Shown one piece after another: positions 33,449-41,980 of a stretch of DNA of 64,000 nucleotides. The DNA lies in contig CP031518.1 in the NCBI GenBank assembly GCA_017161305.1, forward strand, positions 2,232,001 through 2,296,000, in the 5' to 3' direction. The notes under the pieces are model-generated. The model saw only the letters and a list, made by a program, of their open reading frames with translations, made no database searches and was not told where the DNA came from. How positions within the stretch are numbered: position 1 is the first letter of the stretch; the number at the start of each line of letters is the position of its first letter. The position numbers and the translations under genes were made by a program. Source of the DNA: Treponema ruminis (GTDB taxonomy: Bacteria; Spirochaetota; Spirochaetia; Treponematales; Treponemataceae).

Positions 33449-34129
33449 TTAACGGGTCTCGTCTTCGAGAGAGTAACCGATTCCTCGTGCAGTGCGGATT
33501 CGGATGCCTACCTTGAGGTTCTCAATCTTCTTTCGGATGAATGAGATGTAAACCTCAACGTTGTTGTATTCTGCATTTGAATCGCCGCCCCAGATTTTTT
33601 CGATGAGCTGCTCTTTTGTGATGATCTGGTGTGGATTTTCGAACAAAAGGTCGAGAATCTGATATTCCTTGAGGGAAAGTTTGATTGCTTCGCCTGTTGA
33701 AGACTGAAGCTCGCAGTTCTTTTTGTTGAGTGTAAGGTCACCGAATGTGACTGAATCTTCTTTTAACTCACCCTTGCGGCGTGAAAGTGCCCTTACGCGT
33801 GCAAGAAGCTCGTCGCTTGAGAAAGGTTTTGTGAGGTAGTCATCGGCACCTGCGTCAAGACCTGTGATTTTGTCAGTAACGTCATCTTTTGCTGTGAGGA
33901 AAATGACAGGAACATTGTTGTGATTTTCACGGAGAGTTTTGAGGATAGAAATTCCGTCAACTCCAGGAAGCATGATGTCAAGAACGAGAACATCGTAGAT
34001 TCCTGATTCTGCATATTTGAGACCTTCTTTGCCGTCGAGAACAGCATCAATGCTGATTCGGTTTTTCTTGAAAATTTCAACCAATGCCTGAGAGAGACCT
34101 TCTTCGTCTTCAACCAATAATACTCGCAT
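33449..34129 (-). CDS. OmpR/PhoB-family response regulator
   Basis: The 226-aa regulator has a receiver domain (MRVLLVEDEEG acidic pocket, phospho-Asp in VLVLDIMLPGVDG, FLTAKDDVTDK, Lys in YLTKPFSSDEL) and a winged-helix DNA-binding domain (LSLKEYQILDLLF, then VEVYISFIRKKIE and IRTARGIGYSL). TGGAGG 3 nt from ATG 34129 fixes this start; an upstream in-frame ATG would add 20 residues unlike the family. It is the first gene of the pair with the kinase. Confidence 0.93.
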   Translation of the reverse strand: MRVLLVEDEEGLSQALVEIFKKNRISIDAVLDGKEGLKYAESGIYDVLVLDIMLPGVDGISILKTLRENHNNVPVIFLTAKDDVTDKITGLDAGADDYLTKPFSSDELLARVRALSRRKGELKEDSVTFGDLTLNKKNCELQSSTGEAIKLSLKEYQILDLLFENPHQIITKEQLIEKIWGGDSNAEYNNVEVYISFIRKKIENLKVGIRIRTARGIGYSLEDETR

Positions 34130-34269
34130 AAATACCTCCAAAAATTTTGATAAAAATCGTAAAAAATTACAATTCTTAAGTCTTTTCAACTTATAATAAC
34201 ATAAGCTGTATTATAAATTCTTAAATTACAATAAATATAAACTTAAAAGCTAAAAATTTAAAGCCTTTC

Positions 34270-34298
34270 TATACATTTTAATGCATTTTTTATATAAT
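34270..34298 (+). promoter_or_regulatory. Candidate leaderless promoter of icd
   Basis: TATACA (34270-34275), a 17-nt spacer and a perfect TATAAT (34293-34298) lie 9 nt before the ATG, leaving no room for a ribosome-binding site. Confidence 0.55.
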
Positions 34299-34307
34299 TC
34301 TCGCATT

Positions 34308-35504
34308 ATGGCAAAAATTCAGATGAAAAACGCAATCGCCGAACTTGACGGCGATGAAATGACTAGAGTTCTGTGGGCGGTTATCAAAGAAAAACTTCTT
34401 GAGCCTTTCGTCGATTTGAAAACCGAATATTATGATTTGGGCTTGAAGCACCGCGATGATACTGACGACAAAGTCACATATGAAAGTGCTGCTGCCATCA
34501 AACGTCTTGGCGTTGGCGTAAAATGCGCTACAATCACGTCAAACGCAGCCCGTGTAAAAGAATACAACCTTAAGCAGCTTACCCCGAGCCCGAACGGAAT
34601 CATCCGTGGCGAGCTTGACGGCACTGTTTTCCGTGCACCTATTTTCGTTAAGAACGTTCAGTGCAACGTCACAAGCTGGAAAAAGCCTATTGTCCTCGGA
34701 CGACACGCTTACGGCGACGTTTACAAAAACTGCGAGATTAAAACTCCTTGCGCAGGAAAGGCAGAGCTTGTCTTCACCGGCGAGGATGGAAAAGAAATCC
34801 GCAAAACTATCATGGAAATGAAGGGACCTGGAATCATTCAGGGAATCCACAACCTCGACAAATCAATCGAAAGCTTTGCCCGCTGCTGCTTCACATACGC
34901 CCTCGATCAGAAAATCAGCGTATGGCTGGGCACAAAGGACACAATCTCAAAGACTTACGACGGCAACTTCAAGGAAATCTTCCAGCGCGTTTTTGATTCT
35001 GAATACAAAGAGAAGTTTGACAAAGCCGGCCTTGAATATTTCTACACTCTGATTGACGATGCTGTAGCACGAATCATGAAGAGCGAGGGCGGAATGCTCT
35101 GGGCATGTAAAAACTACGACGGTGACGTCATGAGCGACATGATCGCTTCTGCATGTGGTTCTTTGGCCATGATGACTTCAGTTCTCGTAAGCCCGGACGG
35201 AAAATACGAGTACGAGGCAAGCCACGGTACAGTCCAGAAGCACTACTACCGCTACCAGAAGGGCGAAAAGACTTCTACAAACCCTGTAGCATTGATTTTC
35301 GCATGGACTGGAGCACTTGCAAAGCGGGCTGAGCTCGACAACACTCCTGAGCTTGCTGATTTTGCAAAACGTCTCGAAAAAGCAACCCTCGACACAATTG
35401 AAGAGGGAACAATGACAGGCGACCTTGCACGACTTGCAAACCCACCTGCAAAAGAAGTTGTAGACAGCTGGCAGTTCATCGATAAAATCGCTGAAAAACT
35501 GTAA
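34308..35504 (+). CDS. icd: NADP-dependent isocitrate dehydrogenase (eukaryote-like, subfamily II)
   Basis: The 398-aa enzyme oxidatively decarboxylates isocitrate to 2-oxoglutarate. It matches the dimeric type found in eukaryotes and some bacteria rather than the E. coli type: [73 protein letters not shown] and [15 protein letters not shown] 34308 is chosen because the upstream in-frame ATG would lie within the -10 region. With no other TCA enzymes nearby, it probably supplies 2-oxoglutarate and NADPH for biosynthesis. Confidence 0.95.
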   Translation: MAKIQMKNAIAELDGDEMTRVLWAVIKEKLLEPFVDLKTEYYDLGLKHRDDTDDKVTYESAAAIKRLGVGVKCATITSNAARVKEYNLKQLTPSPNGIIRGELDGTVFRAPIFVKNVQCNVTSWKKPIVLGRHAYGDVYKNCEIKTPCAGKAELVFTGEDGKEIRKTIMEMKGPGIIQGIHNLDKSIESFARCCFTYALDQKISVWLGTKDTISKTYDGNFKEIFQRVFDSEYKEKFDKAGLEYFYTLIDDAVARIMKSEGGMLWACKNYDGDVMSDMIASACGSLAMMTSVLVSPDGKYEYEASHGTVQKHYYRYQKGEKTSTNPVALIFAWTGALAKRAELDNTPELADFAKRLEKATLDTIEEGTMTGDLARLANPPAKEVVDSWQFIDKIAEKL

Positions 35505-35520
35505 TAAGTTGTAATAAACT

Positions 35521-35571
35521 AGCAAAGACATACGGAGGCAGGGACGAACCCAGACTCCGTAGGTCTTTGCT
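35521..35571. terminator. Large hairpin between the convergent icd and 35621 genes
   Basis: A 17-bp stem (35521-35537 with 35555-35571) with one mismatch; GGG and CCC inside the 17-nt loop can pair further. A weak T-rich tract follows. It probably ends icd transcription, though the long stem is unusual for a simple terminator. Confidence 0.65.
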
Positions 35572-35620
35572 GTTTATTCGTCTTTGTAACTGTTCCCGCT
35601 GGGAGTCTATTTTTTACAAT

Positions 35621-36424
35621 TTATTTTGATTCTTTATCTTCTTCCCGCTTTTCAACTTTAATCTTTCCTTTTAGCGTAAGGATTCCCTCGTTTGTGAGGT
35701 TTGCAGTCAGTTTGCCCTTGAAAATTGCGGTCAGTGAATCAAGTGGCTGGTCTTTTTGGAATTCCGTCTGGACTTCTTCGGGCTTTGCTTCTTCAGTGAC
35801 GGCTTCTGCTTCATCCTTCTTTTCTTCAGTTTTTACTTCTTTTTCTGGTTTTTCGGCCGGCTTTTCCTTGATTTTTATAAAAAATCCCTGGGGAACGTTA
35901 ATGATGCCGTTTTCATCGCTTTCGATTTTGTAGGAATTTTCCCGATGACTGAATGTAATAGTCACTTTTTTGCCTTCCTGGTTTACAAGAAAATTGTCTT
36001 TTGAAAGGCTTTCCGGATTTGCAACGGCGTAAAGGCAGAGGTTTCTCAATCCTTTTGGCGTGCGGAGATTTTTTTTGCTTGAATCAAGTGTGGCTTCTCG
36101 GAAATATTTTGTACTGTGGACTTTTGAAGCTCCGGAAAGGGCGTCGAAATAGTCTTTGTAGGATTTTTCTGAATTTGTGGAGCTGGAAGAACTTGTCGTG
36201 CCCGATGTTTTTGCGGAAGACTTCCAGTTGAAATGATTTTGCGGATTGGGCTTTTTGGTGTCGAGCAGCAGGTCAATCGTGATGACCTCTTTTGGAATCT
36301 TTTCTTCTTTGCTGCTGGTATTTTCTGAGGTGTCTGAGTCTTTGTCTTTTTTGCCAAGTGAAAATGCAGACTGACTAAGTAGAAGAAAAATAAGAAAAAA
36401 GGAAATAAAGCGCGTAAATTTCAT
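35621..36424 (-). CDS. Secreted/periplasmic protein of unknown function
   Basis: The 267-aa product has a signal peptide (FISFFLIFLLLSQSAFS), a polar Ser/Lys-rich head (25-90), a middle part with KYFREATLDSSKKNLRTPKGL, an acidic/Lys/Pro-rich spacer (about 185-215) and a short C-terminal strand region (GKLTANLTNEGILTLKGKIK). No family is recognised. The ATG lacks a ribosome site and lies 6 nt after TGATATACT, so the transcript is probably leaderless. It diverges from sufC across a 128-bp gap. Confidence 0.65.
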   Translation of the reverse strand: MKFTRFISFFLIFLLLSQSAFSLGKKDKDSDTSENTSSKEEKIPKEVITIDLLLDTKKPNPQNHFNWKSSAKTSGTTSSSSSTNSEKSYKDYFDALSGASKVHSTKYFREATLDSSKKNLRTPKGLRNLCLYAVANPESLSKDNFLVNQEGKKVTITFSHRENSYKIESDENGIINVPQGFFIKIKEKPAEKPEKEVKTEEKKDEAEAVTEEAKPEEVQTEFQKDQPLDSLTAIFKGKLTANLTNEGILTLKGKIKVEKREEDKESK

Positions 36425-36430
36425 GAAAGA

Positions 36431-36439
36431 AGTATATCA
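36431..36439 (-). promoter_or_regulatory. Leaderless extended -10 promoter of the secreted unknown
   Basis: TGATATACT on the minus strand, 6 nt before the ATG at 36424. Confidence 0.5.
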
Positions 36440-36497
36440 GAAGAGGGTAAAAAGAGCGATAAGTTTAATGGTCTTTTGATTTTCCCATAAAAATACT

Positions 36498-36509
36498 AGG
36501 TTATTACCT
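36498..36509. promoter_or_regulatory. Possible operator upstream of sufC
   Basis: AGGTTATTACCT, an imperfect palindrome with AGGT/ACCT half-sites, lies 8 nt upstream of the sufC -35 box in the divergent intergenic region. An Fe-S-sensing regulator site is possible, but the match to known boxes is poor. Confidence 0.25.
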
Positions 36510-36517
36510 CTTTTTCA

Positions 36518-36546
36518 TTGTCTAAACGGCAAAAATTCGCTATATT
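36518..36546 (+). promoter_or_regulatory. Leaderless promoter of sufCBD
   Basis: TTGTCT (36518-36523), a 17-nt spacer and TATATT (36541-36546), 6 nt before the sufC ATG, with no ribosome site. Confidence 0.6.
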
Positions 36547-36552
36547 TCTGTC

Positions 36553-37293
36553 ATGGCTAATTTACTTGAAATTCAGAACCTTAATGTTGATATAGAAAAA
36601 AAGCATGTGCTTGACGGCATTTCTCTGACCGTCAATCCAGGCGAAACTCATGTCCTCATGGGACCAAACGGCGCGGGAAAATCGACCCTGGGCTATACAA
36701 TCATGGGAAATCCGCGTTATACCGTTAGTGACGGAAAGATTTTCTTTGACGGCGAGGACATCACCGAGATGGGAGCTGACAAGCGTGCTGCAAAGGGCAT
36801 TTTTTTGAGCTTCCAGCAGCCTCTTGAAGTTCCGGGCATTTCACTTGAATCTTTCATCCGCACGGCCTTGCAGCAGAAGACCGGCGAGCGGGTTAAGCTT
36901 TTCCAGTTCCAAAAGCAGCTTAAGGAGACGATGAAGCTCCTCAATATGGACGAAAGCTATGCCAGCCGCGACTTGAACGTAGGATTTTCAGGCGGTGAGC
37001 GTAAAAAGAGCGAAATCCTTCAGCTTTTGATGCTCAGCCCAAAACTTGCAATCCTCGACGAAACAGATTCTGGCCTTGACGTTGATGCAGTCCGCACGGT
37101 TTCAAAAGGCATCGAAGAATATCAGAAGCGCATGAACGGAGCCCTCATCATCATCACTCACTCGACAAAAATTCTCGAAAGCCTTCACGTTGATAAAACT
37201 CATGTCCTCGTAAAAGGCAAAATCATAAAAGAGGGCGACGGTTCGCTCGTAGAGCAGATTAACGAAAACGGATTTGAACAGTTTATAAAATAA
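36553..37293 (+). CDS. sufC: Fe-S assembly ATPase SufC
   Basis: The 246-aa ABC-type ATPase of the SufBCD complex has Walker A GPNGAGKST, the Q-loop SFQQPLEVPG, the signature SGGERKKSEILQLLMLSP, Walker B LAILDETDSGLD and switch TH in IIITHSTKIL. It powers conformational change of the SufBD scaffold during cluster assembly. It starts 7 nt after a -10 box and is followed by sufB after 2 nt. Confidence 0.96.
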   Translation: MANLLEIQNLNVDIEKKHVLDGISLTVNPGETHVLMGPNGAGKSTLGYTIMGNPRYTVSDGKIFFDGEDITEMGADKRAAKGIFLSFQQPLEVPGISLESFIRTALQQKTGERVKLFQFQKQLKETMKLLNMDESYASRDLNVGFSGGERKKSEILQLLMLSPKLAILDETDSGLDVDAVRTVSKGIEEYQKRMNGALIIITHSTKILESLHVDKTHVLVKGKIIKEGDGSLVEQINENGFEQFIK

Positions 37294-37295
37294 TT

Positions 37296-38702
37296 ATGGA
37301 AAACGAAAAAGACAACATAAAGAGCATAGATTCTTCTCCCTACGACTTCCGCTACGAGGAAAAGGGCTTTTACCGCAACAAGGCAGGTCTTACGGCAGAA
37401 ATCGTATCAAAACTTTCTGACGACAAAAACGACCCTGACTGGATGCGTGAATTCCGCCAGAACGCCCTCAAAATCTACAACGAGCTTCGCGTTCCTGAGT
37501 GGGGACCGGACATTTCCGGGCTTAACATCGACGAAATCGCAACATACGTCCGCCCCAACACAAAAATGCAGGGTAAGTGGGAAGACGTTCCTGACGACAT
37601 TAAAGACACTTTTGAAAAGCTCGGTATTCCTGAGGCTGAGCGCACCTCCCTTGCCGGAGTCGGAGCTCAGTATGACTCGGAGCTTGTCTACCACAATTTG
37701 CAGGATGAAGTTGCAAAGCAGGGCGTAATCTACACTGACTTTGAAAGTTCTCTTCGCGGTCCTTACGCTGACATGGTAAAAGAGCACTTCATGCAGCTGG
37801 TAAAGCCAAATGACCACAAATTCGCTGCTCTTCACGGGGCTGTCTGGTCAGGCGGTTCATTCGTTTATGTTCCAAAGAACGTAAAGGTCGAGATTCCCCT
37901 TCAGTCTTATTTCCGCTTAAATGCAAAGGGAGCCGGTCAGTTCGAGCACACCCTGATTATCGTTGACGAGGGAGCGGACTTGCACTTTATCGAAGGCTGT
38001 TCTGCTCCAAAATATAACGTCGCAAACCTTCATGCAGGTTGCGTTGAGCTTTATGTCAAAAAGGGAGCTCACCTTCGCTATTCAACGGTCGAAAACTGGT
38101 CAAAGAACATGTACAACCTCAACACCAAGCGTGCCAGGGTTGAAGAGGGCGGCTCAATCGAGTGGGTTTCAGGCTCATTCGGAAGCCACATTTCATATCT
38201 TTATCCTCAGAGTGACTTGATTGGTCGTGGAGCGCGCGCTGAATTTACTGGCGTTACATTTGCAGGTGCCGGTCAGAACCTTGATACAGGCGCCAAAATG
38301 GTTCACATCGCGCCGAACACAACAAGCGTAATCACGACAAAGTCTCTTTCAAAATCAGGCGGCATTTCAACATACCGAAGCGCAATCTACATCGGAAAGG
38401 AAGCAACAGGCAGCAAGGCCAGCGTTTCATGCGAAAGTTTGATGCTGGACAATATTTCCCGAAGCGACACAGTTCCTGCAATGGACATCCACACTGATGA
38501 CTGCGACGTAGGTCACGAGGCAAAAATCGGCCGAATCTCAAACGACGCGGTCTTCTATTTGATGAGCCGGGGAATCAGCGAGGAAGAGGCAAGGACCATG
38601 ATTGTCTCAGGTTTTGCAAATCCTGTCTCAAAGGAGCTTCCGCTTGAATACGCCGTTGAGATGAACAACCTGATTCGTCTTGAGATGAAAGGAAGTCTGT
38701 AA
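37296..38702 (+). CDS. sufB: Fe-S cluster assembly scaffold SufB
   Basis: The 468-aa scaffold has the SufB beta-helix core: KLGIPEAERTSLAGVGAQYDSE, HGAVWSGGSFVYVPKNVKVE, FIEGCSAPKYNVANLHAGCVEL (cysteines), and the SufBD signature CDVGHEAKIGRISNDAVFYL followed by MSRGISEEEARTMIVSGF. It forms the SufBC2D complex in the cytoplasm. It is directly coupled to sufC, and a short repeat separates it from sufD. Confidence 0.96.
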   Translation: MENEKDNIKSIDSSPYDFRYEEKGFYRNKAGLTAEIVSKLSDDKNDPDWMREFRQNALKIYNELRVPEWGPDISGLNIDEIATYVRPNTKMQGKWEDVPDDIKDTFEKLGIPEAERTSLAGVGAQYDSELVYHNLQDEVAKQGVIYTDFESSLRGPYADMVKEHFMQLVKPNDHKFAALHGAVWSGGSFVYVPKNVKVEIPLQSYFRLNAKGAGQFEHTLIIVDEGADLHFIEGCSAPKYNVANLHAGCVELYVKKGAHLRYSTVENWSKNMYNLNTKRARVEEGGSIEWVSGSFGSHISYLYPQSDLIGRGARAEFTGVTFAGAGQNLDTGAKMVHIAPNTTSVITTKSLSKSGGISTYRSAIYIGKEATGSKASVSCESLMLDNISRSDTVPAMDIHTDDCDVGHEAKIGRISNDAVFYLMSRGISEEEARTMIVSGFANPVSKELPLEYAVEMNNLIRLEMKGSL

Positions 38703-38708
38703 TTCGCA

Positions 38709-38725
38709 GTTAGGAATTAGAAATT
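38709..38725 (+). repeat. TTAGGAATTAG repeat unit between sufB and sufD
   Basis: GTTAGGAATTAGAAATT is one copy of the degenerate intergenic repeat; its TAGGAA is the only ribosome-site-like element before the sufD ATG. Confidence 0.55.
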
Positions 38726-39658
38726 ATGGCAGAAACATTAAAATATAGCGAAATAAATAAAATCCCTTGCCTCACCTGGAACTGGCTCAAAATGAACCGG
38801 GCATCCCTTGAAGTTGAGGCAGCTTCTGAAATCATCAGCGAAAAAAAGGAAATCACCGCCAGCAAAAAGGGCGAAATCGTCAGCCTTCCCCTTGTCTTTG
38901 AGGACGGAAAGCGCTACGAGCACGAGCAAGTCATTACTGCAGAAGAAAATGCAGAAATCACTGTGATTTTGGATTATACATCGGATCGAAAGGCTGGCGG
39001 TTTTTCTTCCGTCAAAACAAAGCTGGTCGCAAAGCCTTACTCAAAAATCCATCTCGTAAAGGTTCAGCTTTTGGGCGAAAATTACGTTCAGATTGACGAC
39101 ACTGAAGGCGTGTGTGACGACGGCGCAAAAATCGAAGTGACTCAGATTGAGCTTGGCGGAAGCAAAGTCTACGCTCAGGTCAAAAACGAACTTAATGGCT
39201 ACGAGTCAAAATTCAAGAGCGACACGGCCTACATCACTGAAAATGGTCAGATTCTCGACATGAACTATCTTGTAAACCATCACGGCGCAAAATCTGATAC
39301 AAAGATGATTGTGAAGGGCGTTGTCGGGGATTCCGCATTAAAAACTTACCGCGGAACAATAGATTTTAAGCGGGGCTGTACCGACGCGACAGGTGACGAG
39401 CAGGAAGAAACTCTCCTCATGAGCCGCACCGCAATCAATAAGTCAATCCCGATGATTCTCTGCGACGAAGAAAACGTAGCCGGCACCCACGGAGCCACCC
39501 TGGGCAGGCTTGGAGCCGACGAGCTTTTCTACATGCAGAGCCGAGGCATCAGCGAGGACGAAGCCAAAGCCATGATGAAAAAAGCCAAAGTCCTCAGCAC
39601 AGCCAGCCTGATCCCAGACGAATCCGTCCGAACTAAGATCGAAAATTTCTTGGAATAG
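38726..39658 (+). CDS. sufD: Fe-S cluster assembly protein SufD
   Basis: The 310-aa protein is a short SufD/SufB-type beta-helix. The C-terminal signature is present: DFKRGCTDATGDEQEETLLM, CDEENVAGTHGATLGRLGADE and YMQSRGISEDEAKAMMKKAK. The N-terminal part is shorter than in typical SufD proteins (about 400 aa). It completes the sufCBD set. No sufS or sufE-like gene follows; sufU lies at 31.6-32.1 kb. Confidence 0.9.
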   Translation: MAETLKYSEINKIPCLTWNWLKMNRASLEVEAASEIISEKKEITASKKGEIVSLPLVFEDGKRYEHEQVITAEENAEITVILDYTSDRKAGGFSSVKTKLVAKPYSKIHLVKVQLLGENYVQIDDTEGVCDDGAKIEVTQIELGGSKVYAQVKNELNGYESKFKSDTAYITENGQILDMNYLVNHHGAKSDTKMIVKGVVGDSALKTYRGTIDFKRGCTDATGDEQEETLLMSRTAINKSIPMILCDEENVAGTHGATLGRLGADELFYMQSRGISEDEAKAMMKKAKVLSTASLIPDESVRTKIENFLE

Positions 39659-39664
39659 AAAATT

Positions 39665-39740
39665 GCCGCATGGAGGCGGCACAAAGCCAGTTGACCCGCA
39701 AGTTTTTGCTTGTCAAAAACTTGTCAGGACATGGATGTCC
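39665..39740. repeat. Triple-hairpin repeat, copy 2
   Basis: Three hairpins downstream of sufD: GCCGC/GCGGC around ATGGAG (39665-39680), CAAGTTTTTG/CAAAAACTTG with loop CTTGT (39699-39723) and GGACAT/ATGTCC around GG (39727-39740). Order, loop motifs and spacing resemble the set at 29801-29885. Confidence 0.6.
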
Positions 39741-39741
39741 G

Positions 39742-40071
39742 TTAATGTTCGATACGGAAGCGCAAATCCTTCAGCGCCTTTGTGACTGCCTCATTAACCG
39801 CTGAATTTACCGTCTCGCTTACGATTTCAACCTGTGAAGATGAAAGTTTTGTCTCTTTGAGGGAATCCTTGAAAAGGTCCGCCGCATTAATCGAAAGTGC
39901 CTTTGCAATCGCAAAAATCAGGTCAAAAGAAGGTTTTGTCACGCCACATTCGATATTTCCGATTGTTCCGTTAGAGACGTCGCAGTATTCTGCCAGCTGA
40001 GCCTGAGACAAGCTAGCCCGCCTTCTGTAATACTTCATGTTTTGAATAAAATTGGCCTGATTTTCATTCAT
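39742..40071 (-). CDS. XRE-family transcriptional regulator
   Basis: This 109-aa DNA-binding protein has a classic helix-turn-helix (residues 10-65: MKYYRRRASLSQAQLAEYCD, then SNGTIGNIECGVTKPSFDLIFAIAKAL) and a helical tail that may dimerise. GGGAGA just before the ATG could serve as ribosome site. It faces aroB and sits behind a palindromic region that could be its own operator. Target genes are unknown. Confidence 0.85.
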   Translation of the reverse strand: MNENQANFIQNMKYYRRRASLSQAQLAEYCDVSNGTIGNIECGVTKPSFDLIFAIAKALSINAADLFKDSLKETKLSSSQVEIVSETVNSAVNEAVTKALKDLRFRIEH

Positions 40072-40154
40072 TCTCCCATTATGAATGAGAATTTTTTAAT
40101 TTGGTACAGAGTGAGAACGAGCAAAACTTGAGAAATAAACTCATTTTAAATGAG
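40070..40154. promoter_or_regulatory. Candidate operators of the XRE regulator
   Basis: Two inverted repeats lie upstream of the regulator: ATTCTC-N11-GAGAAT (40070-40092), overlapping the start codon, and the perfect palindrome CTCATTTTAAATGAG (40140-40154). Autoregulation is a reasonable guess. Confidence 0.4.
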
Positions 40155-40172
40155 TGAAATAAGGACGACTGT

Positions 40173-41345
40173 TTATTTCAGTACAGCAAGAATGTCCTCT
40201 TCCGGAACTTCGGTGATTACCGTTTCCCCGATATTTTCCTGCAAAATGAAGCGGATTCTGTCCGAAGAATTCTTCTTGTCCTTTTTCATTGCGTTCACAA
40301 GAACTTTGGCGATTTCTTCGTCACTTGCGTACTTTTCCTTCATTGCCGGGTGAACAGGCTCCGTTTCCCAGCCAAAAGATGCGAGGAAGTTTTTTACGCG
40401 CTTTGCATATTCTTTTGTGCAGAGCCCGAGTCTCTGGGAAAGGTCTGCGGCCCTTGCCATTCCCCAGGCAACTCCGTCACCGTGAGCTACAACTCCAAGT
40501 CCTGACATTGATTCAAGGGCGTGGCCGAAAGTGTGGCCCAGGTTCAGCTGCATGCGGATGTTCTTTTCGGTCAAATCCTGCTCAACGACCTTTGCCTTTG
40601 CGTTTACGCAGATTCTGATTCCCTCTTTGATGAGAGCGCCCTTGCGGTCATTCAAAGCTTCCGGATTTTTTTCAATCCGCTCGAAAAATTCAGGTTCGTA
40701 GAGAAGGGCTGTCTTTACAAGTTCTGCCATGCCTGAGCGGTATTCTCGCTCTGAAAGGCTTTCGATAAAGCTGGGGCAGATGTGGATTTTCTGGGCCGGG
40801 AAGAAAGAGCCTATCATGTTTTTGTATGAATCAAAATCACAGCCTGTCTTGCCGCCGACAGCCGCATCGACCATTGAAAGAAGGGTTGTCGGAACAAGCT
40901 CACAGTGGGCGCCCCGCTTGAAGATTGAAGCCGCAAAAGCCGTCATGTCCGTGATGACGCCGCCACCGATTCCGACGAAAACTGCCGAGCGCTGGCCGTT
41001 ATTGTCCAGGGCTGCCTTTACGATTGCAAGTACGCTTTCGATTGTTTTGAAAGTCTCTCCGGCTCCGAGAATCAAAAGAACGTCTTTTCCGCGCTTGCCG
41101 GTGAATCCTGCCTCAATCTTGGGATGAGAAAAATCCTCGCCCCGGAAAAAATCTATAAATGAATGCATTACCGGAAGGGCTGCTACAGATGTGTCAGTCA
41201 CGAAAATGCGCTGGGGAAGTGAATCCTTTTCTCCGGCATAAAAAATCGAGTTCAAATCAAGTTCGCCGTCATAAAAGCGGATAAAAGTTCTGTCAGTACC
41301 AGGATGCAGGGGCGGATAAATAATGTCTTTTTCTTCAAATGTCAT
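40173..41345 (-). CDS. aroB: 3-dehydroquinate synthase
   Basis: The 390-aa NAD-dependent enzyme carries out the second shikimate step, from DAHP to 3-dehydroquinate. Signatures are VGIGGGVITDMTAFAASIFKRGA, PTTLLSMVDAAVGGKTGCDF, the Zn-binding LNLGHTFGHALE and HGDGVAWGM. The N-terminal 60 residues are longer than average. GAGGAAATT precedes the ATG. It is the last gene of a tmk-unknown-aroB run on the minus strand. Confidence 0.95.
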   Translation of the reverse strand: MTFEEKDIIYPPLHPGTDRTFIRFYDGELDLNSIFYAGEKDSLPQRIFVTDTSVAALPVMHSFIDFFRGEDFSHPKIEAGFTGKRGKDVLLILGAGETFKTIESVLAIVKAALDNNGQRSAVFVGIGGGVITDMTAFAASIFKRGAHCELVPTTLLSMVDAAVGGKTGCDFDSYKNMIGSFFPAQKIHICPSFIESLSEREYRSGMAELVKTALLYEPEFFERIEKNPEALNDRKGALIKEGIRICVNAKAKVVEQDLTEKNIRMQLNLGHTFGHALESMSGLGVVAHGDGVAWGMARAADLSQRLGLCTKEYAKRVKNFLASFGWETEPVHPAMKEKYASDEEIAKVLVNAMKKDKKNSSDRIRFILQENIGETVITEVPEEDILAVLK

Positions 41346-41365
41346 AATTTCCTCGGTTCCTTTTT

Positions 41366-41977
41366 TTAATAGTCTTTGTTCATTTTTTCAAATTCTTCAA
41401 TCACTTTGTTGACTCTTGCAAGTTCGCGGTTGAGGATTTTTTCGTAGTCAAGCTTGCCTGTCCCTATCCTTTCCCGCTCGTCTTCCCAGTTCTGAATGTC
41501 CTGCAGAATCAGGAATTTGAATTTGCCCACGTTTGCCTTTTCGGCCCAGAGTTTTGCCTCACGCCAGTAGTAAAGCCCAGCCTCGTAGCAGGTCTTTGCC
41601 TTGTTCAGGTTTTCTATGTAGGCATCCCGCCAGGGGGCATCGTAAAAATGAGCCACCTGCTTGTCGTAAACCCGGCCCAGCCTTACATGCTGCTCAATCA
41701 GTTTTAGATTTATATGCATCATAAAGAGATAGCGGTATTTTTCCCAGTCTTTCTCATCATTGATTTTTACAGGAGCATACAGCGGATTGCAGAAATCTGC
41801 CTTGACGGCCTGCTCCAGCCAGTAAATGTTTTCAATGCAGTCGTCGGGATACTGCTGGTAGTGGACGTGAAAGAGCTTGTAATAGTCCTCTTTGAATTTG
41901 ACCATGTAGGAATAGCCCGGCAAAATCGAGAAAAATGCAAAAAAAGCCAGAAAAATGGCGGAAAAAATCTTTTTCAT
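41366..41977 (-). CDS. Secreted protein of unknown function between tmk and aroB
   Basis: The 203-aa product has a signal peptide (IFSAIFLAFFAFFSILPGYS) and a mostly helical body rich in Tyr, Trp and Glu (YYKLFHVHYQQYPDDCIENI, YYWREAKLWAEKANVG), ending in a charged helix. A TPR-like or helical periplasmic protein is likely. It starts 3 nt after the tmk stop and ends 20 nt before aroB, so it is part of that operon. No family recognised. Confidence 0.7.
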   Translation of the reverse strand: MKKIFSAIFLAFFAFFSILPGYSYMVKFKEDYYKLFHVHYQQYPDDCIENIYWLEQAVKADFCNPLYAPVKINDEKDWEKYRYLFMMHINLKLIEQHVRLGRVYDKQVAHFYDAPWRDAYIENLNKAKTCYEAGLYYWREAKLWAEKANVGKFKFLILQDIQNWEDERERIGTGKLDYEKILNRELARVNKVIEEFEKMNKDY

Positions 41978-41980
41978 CTC

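Noticed and set aside
34130..34189. Extended N-terminus of the OmpR-type regulator
   Set aside because: Receiver domains start directly with MRVLLVEDE; TGGAGG sits just before ATG 34129.
35572..35615. Second hairpin (TCCC/GGGA) after icd as a separate terminator
   Set aside because: Only four base pairs; it may assist the larger upstream hairpin but is too weak to call.
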